Shown here in pieces: positions 1 through 5,070 of a DNA stretch of 5,070 bases; the stretch's first letter is position 1; each line of letters begins with the position of its first letter. The notes below the pieces were generated by a model that saw nothing but the letters and a program-made list of their open reading frames with translations, was not told the DNA's origin and ran no database searches. Source of the stretch: SZUA-254 sp964596065 (GTDB lineage Bacteria; Bacteroidota; Ignavibacteria; UBA10030; SZUA-254); NCBI GenBank assembly GCA_964596065.1, contig CAZQSM010000114.1:1-5070 (forward strand). The letters are read 5' to 3'. Position numbers and translations under genes: made by a program.

Positions 1-21
1 GCGGACCGCTCCGGTCTCCTT

Positions 22-51
22 CCTCTCCGGCAAGGGGATTGCTTGGAGAGG
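22..51 (-). terminator. Possible 3'-end hairpin after the large barrel gene
   Basis: Positions 22-28 (CCTCTCC) pair with 45-51 (GGAGAGG) in a 7-bp stem. An internal loop follows, then GCAA (30-33) pairs with TTGC (39-42) around a 5-base loop. It begins seven bases after the stop codon at 59-61. A smaller GC hairpin, GACCG/CGGTC (4-8 with 12-16), follows. Neither has a U-tract on the transcribed strand, so this may be a weak or Rho-assisted terminator or an mRNA stabiliser. The purine-rich stretch after the main stem (AGGAAGGAG on the minus strand) could equally be a ribosome binding site for a next gene outside the window. Confidence 0.4.
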
Positions 52-58
52 GGTGTGG

Positions 59-1717
59 TCATAATGACCGTTCGACCGATAATCTGATGTCACGCTGCCG
101 GCTGAAGACCGTGCGTTCCCGGAGCGTAAGCTGGAAACTCAGGAGTCGCCAGCGGTACGAGAAACTTGCCGAGTGTTCGAGCGAGGCCCTGCGGTAGTAG
201 GGATCGAAACTCCTGGCATAGCGGTAACTCGCATACAGACCTTTGAGGAAAAGCTGTGACGTCTGGAACGAGGCGTTCCAGCCATAGGTATGGCCCCTCA
301 ACCCTGCGAAGAAATAATGGACCGATGCCCCCGCCCCGAGTGTAAACGGTATCACGTGTTTGAATGATCCGTCGAACGTCTGTGCGAGGTTGATCGTGCT
401 CTGGTCCGAGGCGGTCAGACGATCTCCACCGTAGTCGTACGAACGAAAATCGGCGGTGCTGCGGCTCCGGATCTCCCCCGGGAGCGTCCCGCTGACGCCG
501 ATCAAGGCAAAGTGTTCTGTGGACCGCCACGTCCCGTTGCCGGAATTCGACAGATGCGAATAATTGTACGCCGCGTTGACGAGGAACCGGCCGACACTCC
601 GGTGGGCGCTGTTCGAGAGCCCGATCCGGTAGAACGAGATGGTTTCCAGATAAGACCGCTCACCGTACGCGAGCGTGAGATTGTTCGCGACATTGAACGT
701 CCCTACGGACCGGACGTGGTTCAGATTGATATTCCCGTTCCAGTTGTCGTTGGCGAGTCTGACCCGTTCCCCGTACCGCCGAAAGGTCGTCACCCCGGTT
801 CCGCCTCCGATCCCCAGCCCCCACTTGAAAAACTCGTTTTGCGTGATCTGGACGCCCTGGGACGCGCTGACGGAATAGACTGAAAAATTCACGCTCGAGG
901 CGCTCTGTCCGGTAAGACCCGTGGTCAACCGGATCACGTCGTTGAGGATCCCGCCGTACGCGACGCCCCCCGAGAGGCCCGAGTAACTCGCATATTTGTT
1001 GAACTCCGATCCGAAATTCACATGGTGCCGTTCGGCAAGGGACCTCGATCCGTCGAATTGAAGCGACAGTATCCGCTCGGAAATGCCAGAATATTTCTCT
1101 CTGAATTCGCTGAGTGAACCGGAAACACTCGCGTGACCGTCCGTCCCGTTCCGCGACGATGCGGAAAACACATATTGGAGCGACAATTGCTCGAACGGGT
1201 CGCCGACGATCGCCCAGGACTTGTTTCTGATGAAGGAAAAATTTACGAGCGGGAAAAAGGGAACGCGGGTCAGCGCGACGCCGATCCTGTCCTGGTGGTC
1301 CCGCGTCCCGCCCCTGTTCCGGAGCCCCTGGTAGTCGTACCGGATTTCCGTCGTGTATTCACGGGTGGCCAGCTGGAAATTAACGGGCGCAGTTTGCAGG
1401 AACAGGAGGTTGACGTCGTACTCGTTCCAGAGAAATTGTCTTGTGCTGACGGCGGAATGGGAAGATCGCGATGTCCGGAAGCCCGCGGTAAACGATGTCC
1501 GGAGGGTGTAAAAGATGAAGTGTTCGGATTTGATGGAGCCGGTAGTGCTGAGGTTGATCGAAGGAGACCTTCGAAGTGAGGTCAGGAGGTTGCCGTTGAC
1601 GAGGACATCCTGATACTGGTGTTCGTACCGGATTTCTCCGCCGATCGGGCCGAGTTGAGAGAACGCCGCGGACGCCATGAGGAACGACGCCCACACTATG
1701 ATGATGGTTCTATACAC
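59..1717 (-). CDS. Large outer-membrane beta-barrel protein (about 552 aa), porin-like, no named family recognised
   Basis: I do not recognise a named family. The chosen start is GTG at 1717, giving a compact Sec signal (Arg at 3, hydrophobic core about 4-15, cleavage after AFS at 18-20, Gln first in the mature protein). The frame is also open to a GTG at 1792, which would add 25 Arg/Phe-rich residues before the signal and lies within an inverted repeat. Ahead of 1717 there is only a purine-rich AGGCAAGGGGAA, so the start is fairly but not fully sure. The mature protein has no cysteine and no CXXCH. It consists almost wholly of alternating hydrophobic/polar segments of about 10-14 residues with many Tyr, Phe, Arg and Ser and Asn/Gly turns, consistent with a barrel of roughly 20 or more strands. 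It ends in an Arg-rich strand with C-terminal Leu. The position after the tetraheme cytochrome suggests a pore, anchor or export channel. That role is inferred. Confidence 0.87.
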   Translation of the reverse strand: MYRTIIIVWASFLMASAAFSQLGPIGGEIRYEHQYQDVLVNGNLLTSLRRSPSINLSTTGSIKSEHFIFYTLRTSFTAGFRTSRSSHSAVSTRQFLWNEYDVNLLFLQTAPVNFQLATREYTTEIRYDYQGLRNRGGTRDHQDRIGVALTRVPFFPLVNFSFIRNKSWAIVGDPFEQLSLQYVFSASSRNGTDGHASVSGSLSEFREKYSGISERILSLQFDGSRSLAERHHVNFGSEFNKYASYSGLSGGVAYGGILNDVIRLTTGLTGQSASSVNFSVYSVSASQGVQITQNEFFKWGLGIGGGTGVTTFRRYGERVRLANDNWNGNINLNHVRSVGTFNVANNLTLAYGERSYLETISFYRIGLSNSAHRSVGRFLVNAAYNYSHLSNSGNGTWRSTEHFALIGVSGTLPGEIRSRSTADFRSYDYGGDRLTASDQSTINLAQTFDGSFKHVIPFTLGAGASVHYFFAGLRGHTYGWNASFQTSQLFLKGLYASYRYARSFDPYYRRASLEHSASFSYRWRLLSFQLTLRERTVFSRQRDIRLSVERSL

Positions 1718-1758
1718 TTCCCCTTGCCTGAAAAACTGGAACTGGACAAATCCCCGCC

Positions 1759-1807
1759 GCGCGACGGCCGCCCTATTTCCCGGCCGCTTCACCAGCGACC
1801 GTCGCGC
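1759..1807 (-). promoter_or_regulatory. GC-rich inverted repeat in the gap before the large barrel gene
   Basis: GCGCGACGG (1759-1767) and CCGTCGCGC (1799-1807) are perfect 9-base inverted repeats, with three further pairs inside after one mismatch (1769-1771 with 1795-1797). A competing inner fold pairs the two CGGCCG copies at 1765-1770 and 1781-1786. The element lies in the 138-base gap after the tetraheme cytochrome. It has no immediate U-tract, so it is more likely an attenuating, stabilising or processing structure than a full terminator. It covers an alternative upstream GTG at 1792, which argues that this stretch is untranslated leader. Confidence 0.45.
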
Positions 1808-1855
1808 ACGGGGTACTTCCGACCGGGAACGCCGGAACCCCCGGGAGAACCGTCC

Positions 1856-2662
1856 TTACTTCTTATGGCATGAAACGCAGAGCTTGCCATACTGCGACGA
1901 GTAGACCAGCCCGATGCCGCCGTTCATATGCGGATTATGGCACGATGAGCACTGCATGTAGCCGTCGAACAGGCGTACCGACGTCGTCGGGGCGCCCGGG
2001 GCGGTGCTGTTCGGTCCGGACCACACGTACGTGGCGGTCTGCGCGGGATAGATGCCCGAAGGATCGAGGGCCTGTGCAGCACCGTAGTCGAAGTTCACCG
2101 GATGCACGTGCTCGAGGTTGAATTCGCCATCCTTGATGTTCGCTTCATGGGGGACCGTGAATCCTTCGTACGGCGCCCAACTACCAGACGCAAAAGGCCG
2201 ACGACTTTCGGTGTAGGCCGCCGCCGTGAACAGCGCGCTTCCGTCGTGGCAGCTCATGCAAAACGAGCTGTAATTGTCGGATGACTCGATGTTCTCAACG
2301 TTCGCATCCAGGGAGTTCGGGTTCTGGTACGGCTGGCCGAACGTCTTCGATGTGACCGACGCGCGGATCCAGAGGGGCTGCGCGATGCCGGTGGCCGGAA
2401 CGTGGGGAGCATGGCAATACCCGCAGAGACCCTTCGCCAGGCCATGGGGATGAAGCGTCGTGTCGTAGACCCCCGGGGTCGTGATCGAGTCTATGCTCGT
2501 GACGTATTTGCCGGAATCGGGCGTGAAATCGTGCGGCCCCTTTAACATCGCCGAACGCGTTCCCTGCGTCCCGCCCGACATCGTCGGCAGGGGCTGCAGT
2601 TGAGCGCTCACCGTTGCGCTGACCAGCAACAGGGCGATCGCGATTAGAATGGTCTGTTTCAT
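1856..2662 (-). CDS. Secreted tetraheme c-type cytochrome, OmcE-like (candidate nanowire subunit)
   Basis: The 268-aa protein has a Sec signal peptide (K2, hydrophobic core 4-18, cleavage after VSA at 18-20, Gln first in the mature protein). Four CXXCH haem sites lie at 80-84 (CGYCH), 135-139 (CMSCH), 238-242 (CSSCH) and 262-266 (CVSCH, two residues from the C-terminus). Landmarks match the order I know from OmcE-type cytochromes: an early PHDF (H44), CxxCHxPH followed by PLW (96-98), a Leu-Asp-Ala segment (118-120), CxSCHDG, HPVNFDY (187-193), then CSSCHNPH and a terminal CxxCH. Likely distal ligands are H44, H87, H187 and H245, with H71, H73, H172 and H185 as alternatives. In OmcE and OmcS filaments an N-terminal histidine ligates a haem of the adjacent subunit; H44 is in the right place for this. 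A good Shine-Dalgarno sequence fixes the start. Neighbouring barrels, propeller and multiheme carrier fit an outer-surface electron-transfer role. The cytochrome identity is certain. Filament formation is inference. Confidence 0.95.
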   Translation of the reverse strand: MKQTILIAIALLLVSATVSAQLQPLPTMSGGTQGTRSAMLKGPHDFTPDSGKYVTSIDSITTPGVYDTTLHPHGLAKGLCGYCHAPHVPATGIAQPLWIRASVTSKTFGQPYQNPNSLDANVENIESSDNYSSFCMSCHDGSALFTAAAYTESRRPFASGSWAPYEGFTVPHEANIKDGEFNLEHVHPVNFDYGAAQALDPSGIYPAQTATYVWSGPNSTAPGAPTTSVRLFDGYMQCSSCHNPHMNGGIGLVYSSQYGKLCVSCHKK

Positions 2663-2670
2663 ATGACTTT

Positions 2671-2683
2671 CTCCTCTAGAGGA
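2671..2683 (-). promoter_or_regulatory. Shine-Dalgarno of the tetraheme cytochrome, embedded in a palindrome
   Basis: AGGAG (2675-2671 on the minus strand) lies eight bases before the ATG at 2662 and sets that start. It overlaps the perfect 12-base palindrome TCCTCTAGAGGA (2672-2683). In RNA this could fold into a short 4-bp hairpin with a CUAG loop that partly hides the ribosome binding site. The site is clear; a regulatory effect of so short a hairpin is speculative. Confidence 0.7.
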
Positions 2684-2709
2684 AGTGTGTTCGCCTCAGA
2701 TTTAGTGTG

Positions 2710-2748
2710 AATCCCCCCACCCCACGAGGCGGATGAAGCGGGAGGATT
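2710..2748 (-). promoter_or_regulatory. Intercistronic stem-loop between propeller and tetraheme cytochrome genes
   Basis: Minus-strand RNA can pair AAUCCUCCC (2748-2740) with GGGGGGAUU (2718-2710). That gives a 9-bp stem with one G-U pair and a 21-base loop, starting three bases after the propeller stop codon. No U-tract follows, so it is not a standard intrinsic terminator. It could be a partial terminator, an RNA-processing site or a 3'-end stabiliser. It fills much of the 89-base gap. No convincing sigma-70 promoter is visible there. Confidence 0.45.
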
Positions 2749-2751
2749 GGG

Positions 2752-3759
2752 CTACTGTGCCTTCAAGAGCCTGAACACCTGGAGACGGGCATTGAGCTGG
2801 TCGGTCACGTAGATGGTGTCGTCACTGCCGATCGCGATCGAGACTGGGTTGATGAACCCGTTGTTTCCAGTCGAATATTTTCCAACGAAGAGGAGTAGTT
2901 CCCCTTTCTGGTTGAAAATCTGGTAATTCTGGTGCAAGGCATCCAGGACATAGATGTTTCGCTCGGAATCAAGGGCGATACCCTTCGGCCGGTTGAACAT
3001 CCCGAAGGCGTCTCCCTGACTCCCGAACTGGCGAAGATATGTCCCCTTCACATCGAATATTTCCACCCTGAAATTGAATGCGTCCACCACGTAAATGTTT
3101 CCGTCGGGATCCACGGCCGCGCTCTGGGGGAAATTGAACTCCCCGGCCGCCTCACCCCTCCGGCCCAGCGCGAAAAGGGAATCTCCCGCCAGTGAATACA
3201 CGAAGACGTTGTGGGCCTTGTTGTCCACGACGATCAGGCGGTTGCGCACCGTATCGCAGACCAGATCGACAACGCCGGGGAGCTGACCTGGCTCGCCGAT
3301 CATTCGGACGAATTTCCCCTCGTCGTCGAGGACTGCAATCTGACCGATGCTCGCCAGGGAGATGAACACTTCGCCCCTCGCGTACGCAATCCCGCGGGGA
3401 TTTTTCAGTTCCACGGTCGATTTTTCACCAAGCACCTTCACGTTTCCATCCTTCAGATCGAAGAGGAAAATCCCCTGGGAAACGTCGGTGACATAGACTC
3501 GGCCATTTCCGGCATCGCAGACGTCGAACGGTCTGCTCAACTTCACGATTGATTTTTCCCCCGCCAGGCCTGACACGACCTGCCCGACCGCGCCGCGAAA
3601 ATCTTCCTCGCCCTGAACAGAACGGACGAAGGCGATTCGTGCCTCGTCGGGGGGGTCGGGCCACACGAGCGTGGATTCCTTCGTGGCGGAACATCCCACG
3701 ATCATCATCGCGATGGCCGCGGCACCAACGAACGAAAGAACGGCGTTCATCCTTGTCAT
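2752..3759 (-). CDS. NHL-repeat six-bladed beta-propeller lipoprotein
   Basis: The 335-aa protein has a lipoprotein signal with lipobox IVGC and lipidation cysteine C23, so it is membrane-anchored in the cell envelope. A short Trp/Pro-rich linker (VWPDPPDEARI, 32-42) is of the kind seen before propellers in many envelope NHL proteins. Six NHL-type blades follow, at about residues 74-111, 118-155, 160-199, 208-246, 255-293 and 302-332. Each has the pattern P-x-(G/S)-(I/V)-A ... IYVxD ... (V/I)xxF. Blades 4-6 are the most canonical (NIYVVD 221-226, NIYVLD 268-273, TIYVTD 315-320). No catalytic motif is visible, and such propellers usually act in binding or scaffolding. The start is fixed by an AGGAGG seven bases upstream and by the ATGA overlap with the preceding gene. 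Between a barrel gene and a secreted tetraheme cytochrome, a role in assembling or docking the cytochrome is plausible but inferred. Confidence 0.93.
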   Translation of the reverse strand: MTRMNAVLSFVGAAAIAMMIVGCSATKESTLVWPDPPDEARIAFVRSVQGEEDFRGAVGQVVSGLAGEKSIVKLSRPFDVCDAGNGRVYVTDVSQGIFLFDLKDGNVKVLGEKSTVELKNPRGIAYARGEVFISLASIGQIAVLDDEGKFVRMIGEPGQLPGVVDLVCDTVRNRLIVVDNKAHNVFVYSLAGDSLFALGRRGEAAGEFNFPQSAAVDPDGNIYVVDAFNFRVEIFDVKGTYLRQFGSQGDAFGMFNRPKGIALDSERNIYVLDALHQNYQIFNQKGELLLFVGKYSTGNNGFINPVSIAIGSDDTIYVTDQLNARLQVFRLLKAQ

Positions 3760-4592
3760 TGATTTTCCTCCTCGGATGGTTCATTCATGATGTCTTCGAG
3801 TGATGGGAGCTTGAATTCGTCCCTCTGCGTGACGGCGACCGACGGCCGGAAATCGATGTCCGCCGTCGCAACGGAGAAACCGACCGACATCGACCAGGTT
3901 CGGGAATACTGTGTGCTGAGGTAACCCGGGCTCGCGAACAGTGCGACGTGGGGAACAATCCGGACCGAGATGTCCATCGCCGCGTGGACGCTCGAGTGAG
4001 TGATATATCCCCGGAGGATTTCCGCGCCCACCTGCACACTGCTGCCAGGGGCCCAGATGACGCCGGCCCCCGAGAGGAAGAGCACCGTTCCCTCTACGGA
4101 GTTGATGCCGGTCAGGAGGATGCCCCGGAAAAAGTTCGAACCGAATGAGAGCGTGATCCCTCCCTTGCTGGTGTTGACCGGGAAGAACGCACTCTGCTGA
4201 TGCTCTTCAGTCACCGAAGTTTCGAACCAGAGCCCCGCGGCCTCGACAACAGGCAGCGGAACAGGGAGCGTACCCTTCACGCCGAAACCGTACGATGTGA
4301 GGGATGATAGCGTCCCGAGTTGTTCGCCCGTCAGGCGCGAGTACCCTTCCACGTTTGTGGAAAGACCGTAGCTCATGCCAAAGACATTCATCCCCCGCAA
4401 TCCGGACCTCAGGAAATCGATCCGGCCGTAATGTGCGCGCCAGTGAGCAACGGGGGTGAGGCCGGGGGTGGGCAGGTAGGAAAGGCCGGTCCCGCTCGCC
4501 ATCCCGTTCGCCGTGAAGACCTGGGCCGCCCCGGGGACCGGCAGCCCCGTCATCAGCAGCGCGACGGCGATATATCGGGTCTTCAGTGACAT
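3756..4592 (-). CDS. Exported beta-barrel-like protein of unknown family (278 aa), probably outer membrane
   Basis: I do not recognise a named family. The ATG at 4592 gives a classic Sec signal peptide: K4/R6, a hydrophobic core at about residues 8-19, and likely cleavage after GAA at 21-23, leaving Gln as mature residue 1. The longer frame from 4676 puts 28 cysteine- and arginine-rich residues before this signal and merely shadows the cytochrome, so it is rejected. The mature part is cysteine-free and made of alternating polar/aromatic-hydrophobic stretches with Gly-rich turns, as in a 10-12 strand barrel. It ends in a soluble, acidic tail (about the last 20 residues, Glu/Asp/Asn-rich) rather than the usual aromatic C-terminus. 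No Shine-Dalgarno sequence is seen, and the start lies inside the end of the upstream cytochrome gene, so translation probably depends on reinitiation. The stop is shared with the next gene as ATGA. Its role is inferred from neighbours: an outer-membrane partner of the cytochromes. Confidence 0.85.
   Translation of the reverse strand: MSLKTRYIAVALLMTGLPVPGAAQVFTANGMASGTGLSYLPTPGLTPVAHWRAHYGRIDFLRSGLRGMNVFGMSYGLSTNVEGYSRLTGEQLGTLSSLTSYGFGVKGTLPVPLPVVEAAGLWFETSVTEEHQQSAFFPVNTSKGGITLSFGSNFFRGILLTGINSVEGTVLFLSGAGVIWAPGSSVQVGAEILRGYITHSSVHAAMDISVRIVPHVALFASPGYLSTQYSRTWSMSVGFSVATADIDFRPSVAVTQRDEFKLPSLEDIMNEPSEEENQ
3767..3772 (-). promoter_or_regulatory. Shine-Dalgarno for the NHL propeller lipoprotein
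   Basis: On the minus strand this reads AGGAGG within GAGGAGGAAAA, seven bases before the ATG at 3759. It lies inside the last codons of the upstream barrel gene and selects the first Met over the second Met at residue 4. Genes 2 and 3 therefore combine an ATGA overlap with a strong independent site. Confidence 0.85.
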
Positions 4593-5070
4593 TGGGCACA
4601 GATTTCGGCAGCCTTGTTTGAAGCGACAAGCAGCTTCGGATGCGAACCACCGTGCGGATTGTGGCACGATGCACACGATATCTCCCTACCGGTCGCGGCG
4701 ACGGTCTTGTAACGGACAGGGTGGCGGCCCACCGGGTGGTTGAGATCAAACCCCTCGTGGCATCCGGAACAGAGCGCGTTGACATCGTCCTTCAGCAGGT
4801 GTTTCCGTTCCGAGGAGTGCGGACTGTGACACGTCGCGCATTCCGACGCCACCGCGTGCGGGAACGCCGCCGAGTCGACCGCCGCGACCTTCTCGCCGTG
4901 GCACGTTTCACAGGTTCCCGGGACTCCCGCCTCGACCACGACCGCTTTTTTCTCCGCCGACCAGGCGTGGCAGTTCGTGCACTCGTTCATCTCCACCGGG
5001 CCGTGGATGTAATCTGCCAGGCGGTGTTCCTTGTGGCAGACGGAGCAGTCGGCCGTCATCGTGGCGCCCC
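4583..5070 (-). CDS. Multiheme c-type cytochrome, doubled-CXXCH type (5' partial; 7 haem motifs visible)
   Basis: Probable periplasmic electron carrier. Numbering from the Met codon at 5059, CXXCH motifs lie at residues 5-9 (CSVCH), 27-31 (CTNCH), 50-54 (CETCH), 74-78 (CATCH), 97-101 (CSGCH), 129-133 (CASCH) and 154-158 (CAQCH). The spacing is regular, about 22-32 residues. The last four motifs form two 'doubled CXXCH' modules, each with a CHxPH second histidine (H81 and H136), a usual distal haem ligand. The protein stops directly after the last haem motif. The frame stays open through the three codons before that Met to the window edge. There is no signal peptide and no ribosome binding site at the Met, although haem attachment needs export. 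The true start and perhaps further haems therefore lie outside the window. The stop overlaps the next gene's start by 10 bases, which suggests a shared operon. The family call is firm. The exact role (periplasmic shuttle, or an MtrA-like plug inside a barrel) is inference. Confidence 0.93.
   Translation of the reverse strand, partial: GATMTADCSVCHKEHRLADYIHGPVEMNECTNCHAWSAEKKAVVVEAGVPGTCETCHGEKVAAVDSAAFPHAVASECATCHSPHSSERKHLLKDDVNALCSGCHEGFDLNHPVGRHPVRYKTVAATGREISCASCHNPHGGSHPKLLVASNKAAEICAQCH

Noticed and set aside
512..1579. Open frames on the plus strand inside the large barrel gene (512-883 and 1133-1579)
   Set aside because: Their translations are rich in Arg, Pro and Asp with no recognisable domain or signal. 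They lie wholly antisense to a coherent, signal-bearing barrel gene.
1718..1792. GTG start at 1792 for the large barrel
   Set aside because: It would bury the signal peptide behind 25 Arg/Phe-rich residues. It has no ribosome binding site and lies in an inverted repeat. It cannot be fully excluded.
2697..2704. TAAATCTG on the minus strand, close to the Bacteroidota -7 promoter box TAnnTTTG
   Set aside because: It has one mismatch and no convincing -33 TTG partner, so there is not enough to call an internal promoter.
1425..3784. Minus-strand alternative frames such as 90-530, 1380-1694, 2254-2445, 3425-3784 and 4207-4785
   Set aside because: They overlap clear genes in another frame and are Arg/Pro/Ser-rich, with no domain, signal or spacing that supports translation.
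4593..4676. Longer start for the small barrel at 4676
   Set aside because: It would add 28 residues before a good signal peptide, and these simply shadow the cytochrome's haem-motif region.
5057..5059. ATG at 5059 as the true start of the first cytochrome
   Set aside because: There is no signal peptide, no Shine-Dalgarno sequence, and the frame is open upstream. The first haem motif would be only five residues in, so the gene is treated as truncated by the window.

Overview
The window is one block of five protein genes, all on the minus strand. They are transcribed from the high-coordinate end towards position 1. It reads as part of an extracellular electron transfer locus in a Gram-negative bacterium. 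Every product carries, or is expected to carry, an export signal. Two are multiheme c-type cytochromes, with 11 CXXCH haem-binding motifs visible in total, two look like outer-membrane beta-barrels, and one is an NHL-repeat beta-propeller lipoprotein. No RNA gene, mobile element, CRISPR array or plus-strand gene could be supported.

Layout in transcription order: (1) 5070-4583, the 3' part of a periplasmic-type multiheme cytochrome (7 CXXCH seen; its start lies outside the window). (2) 4592-3756, a 278-aa barrel-like protein overlapping gene 1 by 10 bases. (3) 3759-2752, a six-bladed NHL propeller lipoprotein, sharing an ATGA overlap with gene 2. (4) After an 89-base gap containing a stem-loop, 2662-1856 encodes a secreted tetraheme cytochrome whose motif order resembles OmcE-type cytochromes, which polymerise into extracellular nanowires. 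(5) After a 138-base gap rich in inverted repeats, 1717-59 encodes a ~552-aa outer-membrane beta-barrel starting at GTG. Positions 1-58 hold two hairpins just past the last stop codon.

Working model (inference): the gene 1 cytochrome carries electrons across the periplasm. One or both barrels bring them through, or export or anchor the tetraheme protein at, the outer membrane. The propeller lipoprotein acts as a scaffold or assembly factor, and the tetraheme protein is the external wire or terminal carrier. The tight coupling of genes 1-3 and the structured gaps before genes 4 and 5 suggest that stoichiometry is adjusted after transcription.

Organism: GC content is high (high fifties per cent by eye). 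All three non-lipoprotein signal peptides have Gln as the predicted first mature residue, a known habit of Bacteroidota (the 'Q-rule'). Clear AGGAGG-type ribosome binding sites are also present, which is less typical of classical Bacteroidetes. Together these suggest the wider Bacteroidota/Ignavibacteria/FCB group, but the assignment is tentative.
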